Source: Whitmania pigra
Taxonomy: Eukaryota; Annelida; Clitellata; Hirudinida; Haemopidae
NCBI GenBank assembly: GCA_021613335.1
Contig: JAJTWR010000299.1
Span: 3,237,501 to 3,301,500, forward strand
Length of the DNA: 64,000 bases
Direction of reading: 5' to 3'
A program made the position numbers and the translations under genes. The notes beneath the pieces were generated by a model. That model was given only the letters and a program-made list of their open reading frames with translations, had not been told where the DNA came from and made no database searches. Positions 32,941 to 61,886 of this stretch are shown here, one piece after another; the stretch's first letter is position 1; every line of letters starts with the position of its first letter.

Positions 32941-34827
32941 ATGAAAAGAAGTACTAAATATAGTGATCCTGAAAAAGATGAACCTGATGCCCGCCACGAA
33001 AGTGAAAGAGCTAAGCATTATCAGTACAATCCAAATTTTGTGTCATCAAAATACAATGCTGATGCTTTAGAATATCCTTGTGAAACATTCACAAGCCTCA
33101 GATTGAGCAATATTAACCCAAGAGTTTCAGATGAGGATGTCCGAGAAGCTGTGTATCAAAGTTTCAAAAAATTTGGAGAATTCAACATAAAGTTTGCTCA
33201 CACAGTTGATCGTCGTCTGGTCTATGTCAATTTTGCATTTAATGAAGATGCTATTGTGGCCAGAAATGCCTTAACAAATCGACTTGAACTTTTTGATAGG
33301 CTGATATGCATTGAAACAGTTAACCATAACAGACAATGGTCAAAGCCTGCACCCTATAGAAGCGACTATGTTCAATACCGTCCCAATTCTCCTGGCCATA
33401 GGGTACCAAATGATTCTTGGGATTATCAGAGGAGGGATGTTCGATTGCCTGATTACTATTACCAGCCTCGAATTGCTGGGGAGGACTCGAGACACATGGT
33501 TGATATGAAACACATTCCTCCAGAGGAGGATAGGAGAGCCACTCGAACACTTTTTGTTGCAAATGTTGATGACAAAATGGACCCAGAGGTGCTTAAGAAG
33601 TATTTCGATCCTTATGGCATCATTGAGGACATTGACATAAAGTGTCCAACAAAAGGCAATGGTAATCCTTATGCATTTGTGAGGTACATTAATTTAGATA
33701 TGGCTTATGCAGCTAAAGTGGAACTATCTGGTCAAATGCTTGGAAGGTACCAGTGCAAGATTGGTTATGCAAGGCCTGTGCCAACGACATGTGTATGGAT
33801 AGGTGGACTTACGGACGCTGTCCACAAGCACGACATTCTGAATAATTTCGAGAAGTTTGGTAAAATTGTTGCTTTCAAATGGCCGAAGGGACAAAAATAT
33901 GCATTTGTTGCATATGACAGTGTTGATGCAGCCCAGCTGGCCATAATTGAAATGAGAGGATTTCCATTGCCAGGAACAGTCAGAGGCCTCAGAACTGATT
34001 TTGTGGAACTGAAGCAGCTCGAAATCATTCAGTCACACGACAAAGATGGAAGGAAGCGACACAAAAGAAAAGCTTCGAGGAGTTTGAGTTTGAGCAGTTC
34101 CAGTGGAAAGCGGAATGCCACAAAGAGAAAGCATAAAGTCTCAAGAGGTGGTGAAAGCATCTACAGTTCAAGCTCTGATGAGGACAAGGCTTTTCACAAG
34201 AAAAGAAGGGATTCATCATCATCAAAGAGTGATTCAAATGCTAGCAATTCCTCTGGAGAAAGTTCTTTGGAGAAAAGAAAAACTGCTTTTCAAATAGGAA
34301 ATGTCGAAGCTGCTGAGACAATCGTTGATCTGGCTAGATGCCTGCCCGTCTTATGGAGTGGACTCATAGAACTTAAAAACAGCACTTTCTACACTCACAT
34401 GCATCTTGTCAGTGGAAATGGTAGCTTGGTGGATTCTCTGATTGTTGGTCTGATGTCACCTAATCAATCTGCTCTCAAAATAAACCAGAGGCTCAGGCTG
34501 GACAAGTCAAGATTGAAAGAAGTTGAGAAAAGGATAACTCTTAGTGGAAATGATGGTCACTGCGTTTTGTTGGCCGTTTCAGAAACCAGCAAAGATGCCA
34601 AGAAACACAGACCATTGACAAATCTTGTTTCTTACCTCAAGCAGAAAAATGCTGCAGGGGTTTTGTCACTGTCTACAAAAACAAAACAGAACCACGAGAC
34701 AGGTTTGCTTCACACCTTCCCACCCTGTGAATTTGCGTACAGTTACTTGCAAAAGTGCGCTCCAAAACTGACTGCTTCGTTTGATGAGAATAACTATATT
34801 GTGGCCATATTAGTCAAGGTCAATTAA
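32941..34827 (+). CDS. RBM15: RBM15/spenito-like RRM-SPOC protein
   Basis: A nuclear RNA-binding adaptor of the Spen family; RBM15 recruits the METTL3-METTL14 m6A writer and acts in RNA export. The 628-residue ORF has no intron. RRM1 is about 50-125 (SLRLSNINPRVSDEDVREA, LVYVNFAF). RRM2 is about 203-277 (TLFVANVDDKMDPEVLKKYF, YAFVRYINLD). RRM3 is about 282-355 (CVWIGGLTDAV, KYAFVAYDSV). A basic Ser/Lys-rich linker follows (365-455, KRHKRKASRSLSLSSSSGKR). The SPOC domain is at about 463-627 (LPVLWSGLIELKNSTFYTHM; ends YIVAILVKVN). An in-frame stop precedes the ATG. It is shorter than human RBM15 (about 970), mainly in the N-terminus and linker. Upstream 32520-32940 should hold its promoter or leader. 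An unprocessed leader intron cannot be excluded. Confidence 0.92.
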   Translation: MKRSTKYSDPEKDEPDARHESERAKHYQYNPNFVSSKYNADALEYPCETFTSLRLSNINPRVSDEDVREAVYQSFKKFGEFNIKFAHTVDRRLVYVNFAFNEDAIVARNALTNRLELFDRLICIETVNHNRQWSKPAPYRSDYVQYRPNSPGHRVPNDSWDYQRRDVRLPDYYYQPRIAGEDSRHMVDMKHIPPEEDRRATRTLFVANVDDKMDPEVLKKYFDPYGIIEDIDIKCPTKGNGNPYAFVRYINLDMAYAAKVELSGQMLGRYQCKIGYARPVPTTCVWIGGLTDAVHKHDILNNFEKFGKIVAFKWPKGQKYAFVAYDSVDAAQLAIIEMRGFPLPGTVRGLRTDFVELKQLEIIQSHDKDGRKRHKRKASRSLSLSSSSGKRNATKRKHKVSRGGESIYSSSSDEDKAFHKKRRDSSSSKSDSNASNSSGESSLEKRKTAFQIGNVEAAETIVDLARCLPVLWSGLIELKNSTFYTHMHLVSGNGSLVDSLIVGLMSPNQSALKINQRLRLDKSRLKEVEKRITLSGNDGHCVLLAVSETSKDAKKHRPLTNLVSYLKQKNAAGVLSLSTKTKQNHETGLLHTFPPCEFAYSYLQKCAPKLTASFDENNYIVAILVKVN

Positions 34828-35263
34828 GACTTGATGACATTTATTATTAAAGTTGTTTGTAAGGGATTCTTAATTTTATGTAGATAAATTCAAATGGACT
34901 AATAATTTCTGAATTTCATTAGATTTTAGATCAATGTTTTTAATGAGACTATTATTGTTTCTAAAGATGTAAATACAGTGTTTGAAGTGTGCATTCAATT
35001 CTTGGAAATTTAATTGTATTTTGAACATGGGTTTATTTTCAGAAACTCAAATACAGATTAGCAAAATGATTATGGGTCCATGGACTCAAGGTAAAAGTTA
35101 CTTGGGGTGTATGAACTGATGTGAAAGGGATGTGGAAAAATGAATTATGACACAAACACACATCGCTTATCAAATTGCTTAACTAGCTGCAGAGGAGCCG
35201 GAATTGGCCAATCCTTTGACTAAGACAAAAGCCCTAATTTCAATGAATCCATGAAATTCTCTG
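34828..35263. other. 3' UTRs between RBM15 and the SPA17-like gene
   Basis: Convergent gene ends. No gene, transposon or clear AATAAA pair was found. Confidence 0.4.
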
Positions 35264-36712
35264 TTATCGTTCAGACTCGTGTGAACCTTGTTTTGGATGA
35301 TCTTGCGTAGCTGATGCTTGATCTTGAGCAATTTCCTCGTGTTCGTCAACAATCCCTTCCTCCTCCTGAGTGATGACATCTGCCTCTTCCTCCTCAAATT
35401 CCTCTGAATAATTTAAATTTCATATTGATGGCTTATTAGAAATACGTTCCAAATTCAAACCTTGAATGTCGGGACCGGAACTTCTTTCGATCATTCCTTG
35501 GAATGCAGCAGTCAGACTTTCGGCAGCGTCAGACATTTCTGAGGAAGAAAAGGAATGAAGTGAGCATTAGAAAGACTCTGTATATTTATGTGATCCCACC
35601 TTTTTCTTCCTCCTCTAAAACTGTCACGAACTCGTCGATCGGTTCTTCTTCGATTTCTTCCTCTCTTTGTTATTGAGTTATTACAATTATTATCGATGTT
35701 AGGCATGACAAGAGACAATTTTTATAATATCTTAATGTAGTCATAATTTATGTGGCTAAACAGGCAATAGATCAACTTACTCTGAGATGATGAATTTAGC
35801 ATGGTAGTTCATCTGAATTCTTATTCATCAGTTCTTATTCAATTTCATAAGTTTATTGTAATTTGTAGATTAACCTTTTCTGTACCAATGTGTACAGTTG
35901 CATGTTGCATGTACTATAGAAGCGAGATGCGCTCAATAATAATAATAATAATGTTTAATGACTTTACACGGATAGCTTGTGGCTGTCCCTTTCCTTGTGT
36001 CCTCTGAAAACACGTTGTATATCCACTGCTGCAGCACTTTGACTCAGCAAAGTTGCTAATCTAGCGGAAGTCATTGCTTTGTATTCTCTTTGGATTAGTT
36101 GGGCTGCATCATTCATTTCTTTTGAACACATGGTTGCCATATCATCTGTCTATAATATTGTGTTGAATGACTTTGAGTGATATCTTTTAGTGGCTGTAGG
36201 TTCATTCATATTTTTAGCTATTTTGTGTTGGATGTGTTCTCTCCAATTGTTTGCTTAATACTGATGCAACATAGACAATATACTGGCATAGTAACTTACA
36301 TCTAAGTAACTATTAGTGAGTCTCAGAAAATTAATTTAGAGCAGCAGAAAACTGCTAATTTATGTGAATCATAATATCGGTCGAAGGAGGGCATCGTCAT
36401 TTACGTGAGGAAGCACAGCAAATCAAAGTACAAACTTTCCACATTTTTGCGTTGTAAAACCTATCCTCATGGTCTCCTCCGAGTTTACAGGGATCGTCGT
36501 TGTTTGCTGTAAACATCAGACAAGCTATTTCACCGCAGTCTTACGTTAAAAGCCCAACCTTTTCGCGAAGCCAGCAGAAATTCAAAATATCTGGCTCCAA
36601 AAATATATATATCGTCGGGCTGACTGCGCAGAACTTCCCTCGTAAATCCTTCTAACAAATTTCTGAAACCCAAAGGCACTCTCAGCTTCGTGTTTGAAAA
36701 TGGCACGGCCAT
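35264..36712 (-). CDS. SPA17: SPA17-like RIIa-domain sperm protein
   Basis: A small docking protein of the sperm fibrous sheath or ciliary shaft. Its RIIa fold binds AKAP amphipathic helices. The exons are 36712-36559, 36506-36436, 35660-35600, 35538-35461 and 35403-35264, all in phase, for 167 residues (human 151). The start MAVPFSNTKLRVPLGFRNLL and GFTREVLRSQPDDIY match SPA17, with RIIa at about residues 12-50. EDRFYN in exon 2 is conserved. Exons 3 and 5 are strongly acidic. The IQ region is degenerate: LTAAFQGMIER stands where SPA17 has IQAAFRGHIAR, so calmodulin binding is doubtful. The ATG lies only 100 nt after the stop of the upstream DBH-like gene on the same strand. Confidence 0.87.
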
Positions 36713-36769
36713 CGTCGCTCGAAAGCAGTTAAGTTTGAAAACATGAACACAGGACGCGTTTTAGGCGCA

Positions 36770-36775
36770 TTTATT
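36770..36775 (-). promoter_or_regulatory. Candidate poly(A) signal of the DBH-like gene
   Basis: AATAAA on the - strand, 38 nt past the stop and 58 nt before the SPA17-like ATG. The intergenic distance is therefore extremely short. Confidence 0.55.
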
Positions 36776-36812
36776 TGTCTGCTTCAAGAATAGTTTCTTC
36801 AATTAAATGAAA

Positions 36813-51556
<14,744 letters not shown>

Positions 51557-52099
51557 CGTTGACGATTTTCCTGGGTGATTTCTTTCTGTTCGAAAAAAAT
51601 GTCTTAAATAGTTTTGCAAACGTGCGTGCGCCTATTAAATTGCTTTTCCTTCATAAACCCTGGATTGTGCACCAGTGAAAACTTTTCAAAAAAAGTCTGT
51701 AGTTTCAGTTTAAGTAATTAATTTAGGTGAATTCTATCTGATGTTATATCAGAGGATGTAATTTACAAATTAGACCAATTTAGATGAAAAGTGCAATATG
51801 ATTCTTTAAAAAAATAAAAATTACTTGTTATTCTCGCTATGTTTTTAAATATTTATAAAGTGCACCAACAAATGAACAACCGGACATTTTCCCGAAAATG
51901 AATTTTTCACGATGTGTGGTGTCGAGCACTGGAGACCAGCCAGTCGGGTGGAGATAAGATCGTGATGAATAATTCGCATTTGATTTCAATTGGTCGTTAA
52001 TGTCTATCACGTGGCTTTCAAATTTATGATGAGTTTTTATTTGAAAACGATTTTAAGATCTATGCATCTAAATCACAAAAAAATTTATTTACAAACAGC

Positions 52100-54030
<1,931 letters not shown>

Positions 54031-54207
54031 CTTTAATCAGTTACTCAGGCAGTCGCAGTCGCTCGGTCGTCGCGATCTTATATTTTTTGTTGTCGTATTA
54101 ATTAGGAAGTTGGACTGTAAATACCAGGATTGTTTGTTTTAAAAATTTGGCAATACTAATAACAATACCCATTTCAAAATTTGGCAATACTTTTTCCAAT
54201 CAAGAAC

Positions 54208-54310
54208 CATGCGCCCCCGACGCTATGCTTAAGGCTCCATATAAAGGAACTATTCTCCTTCTTTTCTTCTTGTTTTTATTATTATTACTATTATTATTAT
54301 TATTATTTAT
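54208..54310 (+). repeat. SINE 3' fragment with (ATT)n tail
   Basis: CGCCCCCGACGCTATGCTTA then AGGCTCCATATAAAGGAACT and (ATT)n. Diverged copy of the CGCCTCTGACGCT family. Confidence 0.55.
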
Positions 54311-55140
54311 TACACATTACTAGTAATCAAAATAATATTTAATAAAACCAAAAAGCATTTATTGAAACTATATGAAAAACTGATTATAATGTTTACCATT
54401 TGGCTAGACGCAGAAATTATAACATTTAAAAATGTTCACTCGACATATTCGATGATAGCGGCGAAAATATCCTACCACCCGGTAAAAATAACCTCTCCAA
54501 TTCAAATTTTTTATGTTTGTCTATCGATTGAGATTCGATCTCTGAAGTTGTGACGGCCAAATATCCGTTGATCTCTTCCATATCAACAGCATCTAATCGT
54601 TGCCTCTTGTTGGAAAACGAATTGGAGCAATTTATCCTGTTTCCAGAAGCGTAGCTAGGATATTTTGCGCCCGCGGACGAACTATAAATCTGGCAGTAAG
54701 TAAGAAAACCATCCGTTCTAAGCCATTTTACTGTTGTTGAACCACATCCCGCTACTATAGCGAGTGTCCGTAGAAAGTTAGGACAGGACCAGAAGATGAA
54801 CACAAAGATGAAAAGGCTATTGGTTTTTAAAAATTTTATTTTTTAATTTTGAAAGGAGTTATCGCTAATTCTAATAATCGGCGATACTCATTTCGATACT
54901 AAGGGCCACGATACTATCGATACAACCATTGAAATTGTTATTACGAGAAATTTGATCGTCAAACATCCAATAATCATTTTTATTTAATTAATAAACAAAT
55001 TTATATTAAATTATGTATTTCAAAATAAGTTTTAAAAAATAAAAACATATAAAACCATTATAATTTTATCTAAATTTATTTACAGACCATCGCTGTATTT
55101 TGTGGCCTGTTATCGCCACCATTCTACTATCTGTCTCAAA
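54311..55140. other. Upstream region of MAGOH
   Basis: A 125-codon - strand frame at 54803-54426 starts at GTG and has no known domain; I do not call it a gene. At 54880-54930 GATACTATCGATAC-like words resemble hAT ends. TTTATTTACAG at 55074-55084 could be the acceptor of a 5' UTR intron for MAGOH. Confidence 0.4.
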
Positions 55141-55997
55141 ATGTCGACAGTGAGCAACTTCTATCTGAGATATTATGTTGGACACAAAGGGAAATTTGGT
55201 CACGAGTTTTTGGAATTTGAATTTAGACCAGAAGGTTTGTCGTTTGTTAAATATATATATATGTTGATTGATGAATGGCTTGATAACCAAGATGATTCGT
55301 GACTATTTCTCTTTATCATATTGTTAATTTAGTAACTTCTTAGTATTTAATATGTTTGTAAATGCCACCAATAATTATTCGTGGTGCTTTTAGGAAGATT
55401 GAGATATGCCAATAACTCAAACTACAAGAATGACACCATGATCAGAAAAGAAGTGAGTTGGGTGGTTATCTATACCTAAAAGCACACTAAGGTTCAACAT
55501 GCTTTGTAGGTTTTTGTTCACAAAAGTGTTATGCAAGAGTTGAGAAGAGTAATTGAGGATTCAGAAATCATGCAAGAAGATGATAACTTGTGGCCTCAAC
55601 CTGACAGGGTTGGAAGACAGGAATTAGAAATTGTCATGGACAATGAACACATTTCATTTACCACATCAAAGATTGGCTCTTTGATAGATGTTAACCAAAG
55701 CAAGTTAGTAACTAAATTCAAGATTGTTTTAATTCTGTTATACTGTCTTTATAATTATTAATTTCTATGTAATTGATGTATGTTACAAAACATTAATTAA
55801 TGATTTGCAATGGTGCCGTTGGCTTGTCTGATTGACACAAAATGAATTAAGATTTAACAAAACATGTTTGAAATTTGTTTAAATTTTACTTTTTTAGTGA
55901 CCCTGAGGGACTGAGGACTTTTTACTATCTTGTTCAGGATCTCAAGTGCTTTGTTTTTTCACTCATTGGACTGCACTTCAAGATCAACCCCATCTAA
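55141..55997 (+). CDS. MAGOH: MAGOH, exon-junction complex core
   Basis: Mago nashi homolog. It pairs with Y14/RBM8A and locks eIF4A3 on spliced mRNA, acting in mRNA localisation and NMD. The exons are 55141-55234, 55394-55452, 55510-55703 and 55898-55997, all in phase, for 148 residues (human 146). Near-identity to the human protein is obvious: [62 protein letters not shown] and [17 protein letters not shown]. The N-terminus MSTVS is slightly longer than in vertebrates. The start is the only ATG before the conserved block. Confidence 0.98.
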
Positions 55998-57523
55998 TAT
56001 CTTCATGACTTAAGAATTGTTTATCATACTTTTTTGGGATTTGCTTGGCAAATTCAATGACAGTAAAGTGACATGTAATAAGGTGTGTGTTGTTCTTAGT
56101 AAAGGAATTGAATGACATTTTTTATGATATTCTTCTTGGAAGCTCCTCTGTGCAAAAGTCTACATACACCAAAATCACTGTTGGGCTACTTATTCAAGTT
56201 TTAATGAGTGTTTATTGCATCAATTCCATAATTACATCTGAGTAGAACTGTTAGGGAAGATGATTTTAGACATCCAGCCATCTTCACTAAAAAATGTCAC
56301 AATTTTTTAAACTGATTTTGGTATCAAACATGAAAATCCTTGTTGGATTTAATTTTTTGACTGAATTTGGATGTAAAATGGTGGAAATTTACCATCCTTT
56401 TATTCTAGCTATTTGGTGAGCTAACCCAATTTGTTGTCACTTATCTATCTCTTGATACTAACCAGTTACCCCTGAAGTTTGCTATTTCACTAGCAAATGG
56501 CTTGATAGTTAAAAGTGGATATGGTTGTGGATCACCACGCAGAGGCTTATCGTCACGCTTACTATGTAGTTTTAGGCGATGGTAATGATGATGGTGATAA
56601 TAACGGTAATAATGGTTTGCCTTAACCGACATGGAAATATCAACAAAATCTCATTTTATTTGAAAAGGGATTTCCATGTTATTGCACTATTGAATTTATT
56701 AATTGGTGCTGGAATTATTAAAGAAATGGCTGATCGACATCTGCGGGAGTACCCAAGCTTCTTGTAACTCAAAAAGATCAAAAAATTTGTTTGTTATCCA
56801 TGGAGTACTTAGAGAATAATAATAGCTACAAATTCTTGTTGCAAGGGATTTTCCGTAAACGAATGTTGCATGTGACGATCAAACATGACGGCAAGAACAC
56901 AACCACGTACAAGGAGAGAGGACGGCCCTTTACAAATCTTTAAAATAATAAGTCCAAAAACCGGAATTGATCAAGAAGTCCTAAAAACATTTTTTAAAAA
57001 GTGTGAAATTTTACAGTTTACAACTTCCAGTATGAACCATGATCTTTTACTGAGTTGAGTAAAAGCTTTTACTAGTTATTCTTATGCATTGCGATCTTGG
57101 TGTCATGATATTCTCAGATTTGTCACTGCAATCGATGTTTCAGTTAGCAATTATTAGATCATTATTAAATACTTTTAAAAAATTTTCAATTTTTTCTACG
57201 TTGGGGCATGACTCAATCCTCGTTTAGAAAATCGAGGACATTATCTGGAAATCAATAATTCGATGATATGCGAAAGTTTCTCTTCGGTGATCTTGAATTG
57301 AATGCTCCTTTTATAAGTAAATACTCAAATGGACTGAGGATGCATATTTGGGCTACCTAGAAAAGAGATTACATTTGATGTCCACTTCAGGGAATTACAA
57401 ACCAACAAAAAGCCCATTACCGAACATCTACATAAACGCCTCCTCTCGAATGAAGCAGCGTCTTTTTCTTCACGTCAAGAAAGCTGCTTGATGTTTTTGC
57501 CACGATGTTAATTTGCTGCACAA
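55998..57523. other. MAGOH-lectin spacer
   Basis: AT-rich with short GATGATG/GGTAATGATG runs near 56580. No supported gene or element. Contains the MAGOH 3' UTR and presumably the lectin promoter. Confidence 0.4.
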
Positions 57524-58471
57524 ATGACTTTTGAAATGGTTCGGCAAGGAACGTTCCTTCTTTTAATAATATTGCAACTTTTTAGAAACAAAGTGGATGT
57601 ATTTTCACTCGAACAGCAGTTCTCTCAACACGAATCGAACAAATCGTTGAATGGGCAGCGGTTAAACGACATGGTTTTTTATTCGTCTTGGAGCTCTGAG
57701 TTGAAACTTCTGGAGAATGTTATGATTTCACATCGAGAAATTTTAAGGCAACTTAGAAGGATAAAGTCGAATACGAAACAGATCCTTCAGCATTGCTCAG
57801 CCAACAATTCAAAAACAGAAACAAGTCTTCATCATGTGTTTGGAGTCACAAAGGTTCAGCCACTTCGCCCAGAAACACCAACACAATCTACCGACGATAA
57901 GCGATGCCCTTCTGGATTTATCGGAGTGGCGAGTTGGTTTTCGTGCTATAGATTCTCTAATTTCGTTTCGACATGGCACGAAGCTCGTGAATATTGTTCA
58001 GCTTTTGGTGCAAACTTACTTTCTCTTGATTCACTCAAAGAAGCCCATGTTGTCGATTTTTTGATAAAAAGCAATGAAGGTAAAACATCAGATTTAAAAA
58101 ATTTTGCACTGCTTTTATTATCTTAATTAATAGTAATAGAATTAAATGTAATTTCGTGCGTAGAATTCTATGACAAGTCCAGTTGGTGGACAAGTGGCAA
58201 CTTCATGGCACGCAATAACAAATGGATGTGGACATCAAGACACCATTTCAGACCTATCACATTCTTCAGGTGGTACTCTGGAATGAATGAAACTTTGGTC
58301 TCTAAGTCTTCAGATGCAGAGCAAAAACACACAGTTCCAAGTGATGGATTATCCGATAAGATAGAAATGAACTGTCTAGTTTTGCACAAACCATTTAACT
58401 ATTACTGGAAAAATGAAGTCTGTAATAAGAAACACAACTTTATTTGTAAATTAAAGGCCGTGGATGGATGA
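57524..58471 (+). CDS. C-type lectin-domain protein, secreted or type II membrane
   Basis: Two exons, 57524-58079 and 58164-58471, with an 84-nt intron; 287 residues. The N-terminal hydrophobic stretch GTFLLLIILQLF acts as signal peptide or anchor. A charged, probably helical stalk (about 60-95, ISHREILRQLRRI) follows, and then a C-terminal CTLD. Visible CTLD marks are CPSGFIGVASWFSCYRFS, TWHEAREYCSAFGANLLSL, the WMW motif region and the end WKNEVCNKKHNFICKL. The usual EPN or QPD sugar-binding triplets are not evident, so calcium-dependent sugar binding is doubtful. Ligand unknown. It lies 261 nt upstream of CCDC137. Confidence 0.88.
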
Positions 58472-58732
58472 TTTCGTTCTTCAAAATGGCAGCAAATACA
58501 GCCGTCATTTCTTTTTTTTAGAAATATTCTTGCTTAATTACGAGGACAAATACATACCAACAGCATTAATTCTGGTGTTATTCTAAAAAAAATTTTACTT
58601 TGAATTTCTTGAACTTACATTTATTTATCTGGAAATATTTAATTGCAACTTCAAAAACCTTCGAATCTTTGTTTATATTTACGCATTAGTGTGTGCGGCT
58701 GTTGGCACTGCGAAGGTTTCAAACGATTTGAT

Positions 58733-61657
58733 ATGAAGACTACATCATTTACAAAGCCAAAGAGGAGCAAAAGGAATAAAAAGATTAAAGCAATTGATCC
58801 CTTCTATACAGGAGAAAGCACCAATGACAGGTTGTTCCAGCTTTACAACGGACATTTGTTGATGCTCGATAATGAGGATAACTGTTATTAAGGGTTTTAG
58901 TGTAACCAGCATAAACTGACTATATGCAACGAAAGTGCAGATCTACATGTTTTATGTTTATTTTGTAATTCGCAATTTTAACGAAGGGATTTGTAAATGT
59001 TATACTTCGATAAAGATGCTAATCTCTCTCAAGATTAATGATCCTTGCTTGGCCTGGATTAAGCTTAATCTCTCCATGAAATTAATCTCCCATCTTTCTT
59101 CTAAATTTCCTACTGGATGTAGTAATTTCAGCAAGTTTAAATATGAGCTAAGATAAGGTTAGATATCATTAGGATAAGAGTAGGTTGAATAACTTAAAAT
59201 AAACTTTAGGGGCATTGTCAATAAAATGATAACTTTAAGAGCTAATTGTTACAAGGACCTTTGAATTATAATTTTTTTTTCAGTCCGACAATTGATTTAA
59301 AATTCTTTTTGTAAGGGTTCTTCGATGGTGTATAATGGTTTAAATGGGTAATTTATTTACATAGGAAGTTTGGTCTTCAAGGGCCATATCACTTACTTGC
59401 TAGGAAAGGATACATATCTCAAATAACATGCTTCAATAAGCAATGTGAAATTTTTTCCTTTATTGAACAAAACAAGAAATAAACCGCATAAATGTAAAAG
59501 AACAAAATTATGCCTGCTGGAGGGTTATAATCTTAAGAGATTAGTATCCTACTCTATGGACAGCCCATGCCATATTTAAAAACTATTGATTTGTGCCATA
59601 TTTAAAAACTATTGATTTGTAATTATGGGTCTATTTTGTGGATGGAGAGTGAACATGAACGAGATGTCAGAAATTAATGATGGCAAATTAAAAATGAAGT
59701 GTTGAGAGCTTGTATTTATTGTTGAACTTAGAAATTTGAAGAATATATTAATATATCATACATTTCTAAAAAAAATTGGAATTATTATTAATATATCATA
59801 TATTTCCTATCAGCAATTAAAACACTTAATTGTTAAGAATCTATTCAAGTATCACAATAACATGATGTTATTGACTAAAGATTTGGCACTCTTCAAAGAA
59901 ATGAGATTGAAGGGATCATTAGGGTTCAAAATAATTTCCCGAGTGATTAGTTTATATATTTTTTTATTTTATATTTGTTTATATTAGGTCAACGAGGAAC
60001 TAATTAGGGCATAGAGGTAATTAATGAAAGTAATATTATAGTTTAACTGACAAGTTTTTTGGTAACAAAGCCAAATAAGTTGCATTTGGTAGATAGGAAT
60101 AATTTTTATTTCATAGAGAATATAAATTTAGAAGAAAAGATGAATCATAATTGCCATAGCAAATCTCATGATTACACGAACCATTTATAAGTTGTTTATT
60201 TTACATCCTCTGTTGAGAGCATTTTTAATAGATTAGTAAATGAAAAATGATGATACATTTGGGATTCCACTACACGAACATGAATGTCATTGTCATGTTT
60301 TCAGTTGTTATTTTGCTTTTATACTCTTTGTCACAGGAAAAAAAGTAAACTAAATGACAAACCTAAAGAAAATGAGTCTGAATTTTCAAATAAGATGAAG
60401 GAATTTCTGGAGAGGAAATGTAAAGCATTACAAAAGTGAGTTGAATATATTGCATACAACAACATAAGTCTGTTTACATCTTGTTGCATACAACAACATA
60501 AGTCTGTTTACATCTTGTTGCAACCAGGAAAAACAAAACACCAAAAGTTGATCCAGATGTAGCAGAAGGTGTTCAGTTCAAGCAGAGGAAAAGGGAAAAG
60601 GAGAAGGATTTCTTGAGGAGGGTTGACTACGAAACACAACTTTTCATCCAAAAGACAAAGATGGAGGATAAGTTCAAGGTTGCAAAAGTTTTACTTCATT
60701 CAAAATAGCATTGCAAATTCATGCAAATTTCATGAAACATTTTGTAATTCATTTGCTGAGAAGAGATAATTAGTTATCAGATTATGTTTTCTAAACTAGC
60801 TAATGTTTATTTATGATTGATTCATTACGCTAAAAGTTTTAGTGTTTCATGGAGCATGAAAATGTTTTTGATTTCTCAAGAGCTCTTTAGAGAATTGAGA
60901 ATTTATGGCTTTGTTTTGATCAAGTCCATGCCTGAATAAACGTATGAAGATTTCTAATGATTGAGAAATGTTGCAGTTCAATTCACAGAAGGATGACGAA
61001 TTGTTTGGCGTTGGAAAATCTAAAAAAATGAAAAAAAATAAAAGGTTTGCACCGATATGGAGTTGTCATGTGAATGTGAAGCTGATGTTGCATCTCACTG
61101 ATTTGCAGGCACCTCCTCTCTAAAAAACAAAAGCAGTCTGAAGATAAATCTTTGAAACGTGTTGATAAATTGGGAGACTTTGAGCATTTGAGAGGTGATC
61201 GATCACTCATTAATTTGGCTATTTTTTTTATGATTAATAATGTAGTAATATTTTATAATTTTCTTAAGTTTTGTCTATCTTGCTGCAATCTTTAAATTGC
61301 TTCTAAAGTACTAATTATTTCAATGTATGTAAATTCAGACTTATGTCCAAAATTTGATTGCAGATGAAATTAAATTTGGAGAAGTTGCTAAGGAGCCTCC
61401 CAACTTAAAATTTCACACTTTGAAGGATGCTTCTCAGAAGGTACTGACAATAATTAGTTTTTCTTTTGGCTGTGATTGGACGTCAAAGCATTTCTTTCCA
61501 GGGATCAACAAACCTTTTGCTGGACAAAGAATTTCCCGAACTCATGAAAAAAATGAAGCCCCAAATTCCTCAGATGATATTGGATGAAGAGAGGGAACGA
61601 GCTATTAACTTGTACAGGCAAATAAAGTCAAGCAAAGTCAACAAGCAGGCAGCTTGA
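58733..61657 (+). CDS. CCDC137: CCDC137-like basic nucleolar protein
   Basis: Seven exons: 58733-58830, 60337-60435, 60528-60678, 60977-61044, 61109-61194, 61364-61440 and 61502-61657. All in phase, 244 residues. The protein is Lys-rich and coiled, as in CCDC137, which is linked to nucleolus, chromosome periphery and retinoic-acid-receptor sequestration. Recognisable blocks are KPKRSKRNKKIKAIDPF, VDPDVAEGVQFKQRKREKEK, FLRRVDYETQLF, EIKFGEVAKEPPNLKF and the C-terminal IPQMILDEERERAINLYRQI. The segment FGEV-EPP is the family signature I relied on. AATAAA lies 72 nt past the stop (61729-61734). Intron 1 is 1.5 kb and has no recognised element. Confidence 0.85.
60436..60527. repeat. Short direct duplication in CCDC137 intron 2
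   Basis: The unit TTGCATACAACAACATAAGT plus CTGTTTACATCTTG occurs twice in tandem (about 34 bp), filling most of the 92-nt intron between exons 2 and 3. Confidence 0.85.
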
Positions 61658-61886
61658 TTTTTGTGCAGTGGCATTACCAAAAGCTTAAGCCTATCTGGAG
61701 ATGAGACTGAAGTCATTTAAATATCAACAATAAAATCAAATTAATGCGTTATGCCTGCTTATATTGTTGCTATTCTGCTGCGTTGAATAGCTGATGTGCA
61801 TGGGTAGCATCTCACTCCATATTTGTTAGCAGTCCCATATTTAAGGGTCGTCGAGATGTGCCACTGCACAGAGGTCTCAAAGAACT

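Noticed and set aside
54426..54803. 125-residue - strand ORF
   Set aside because: Starts at GTG, has no recognised domain, splice context or promoter. Kept only as a note.
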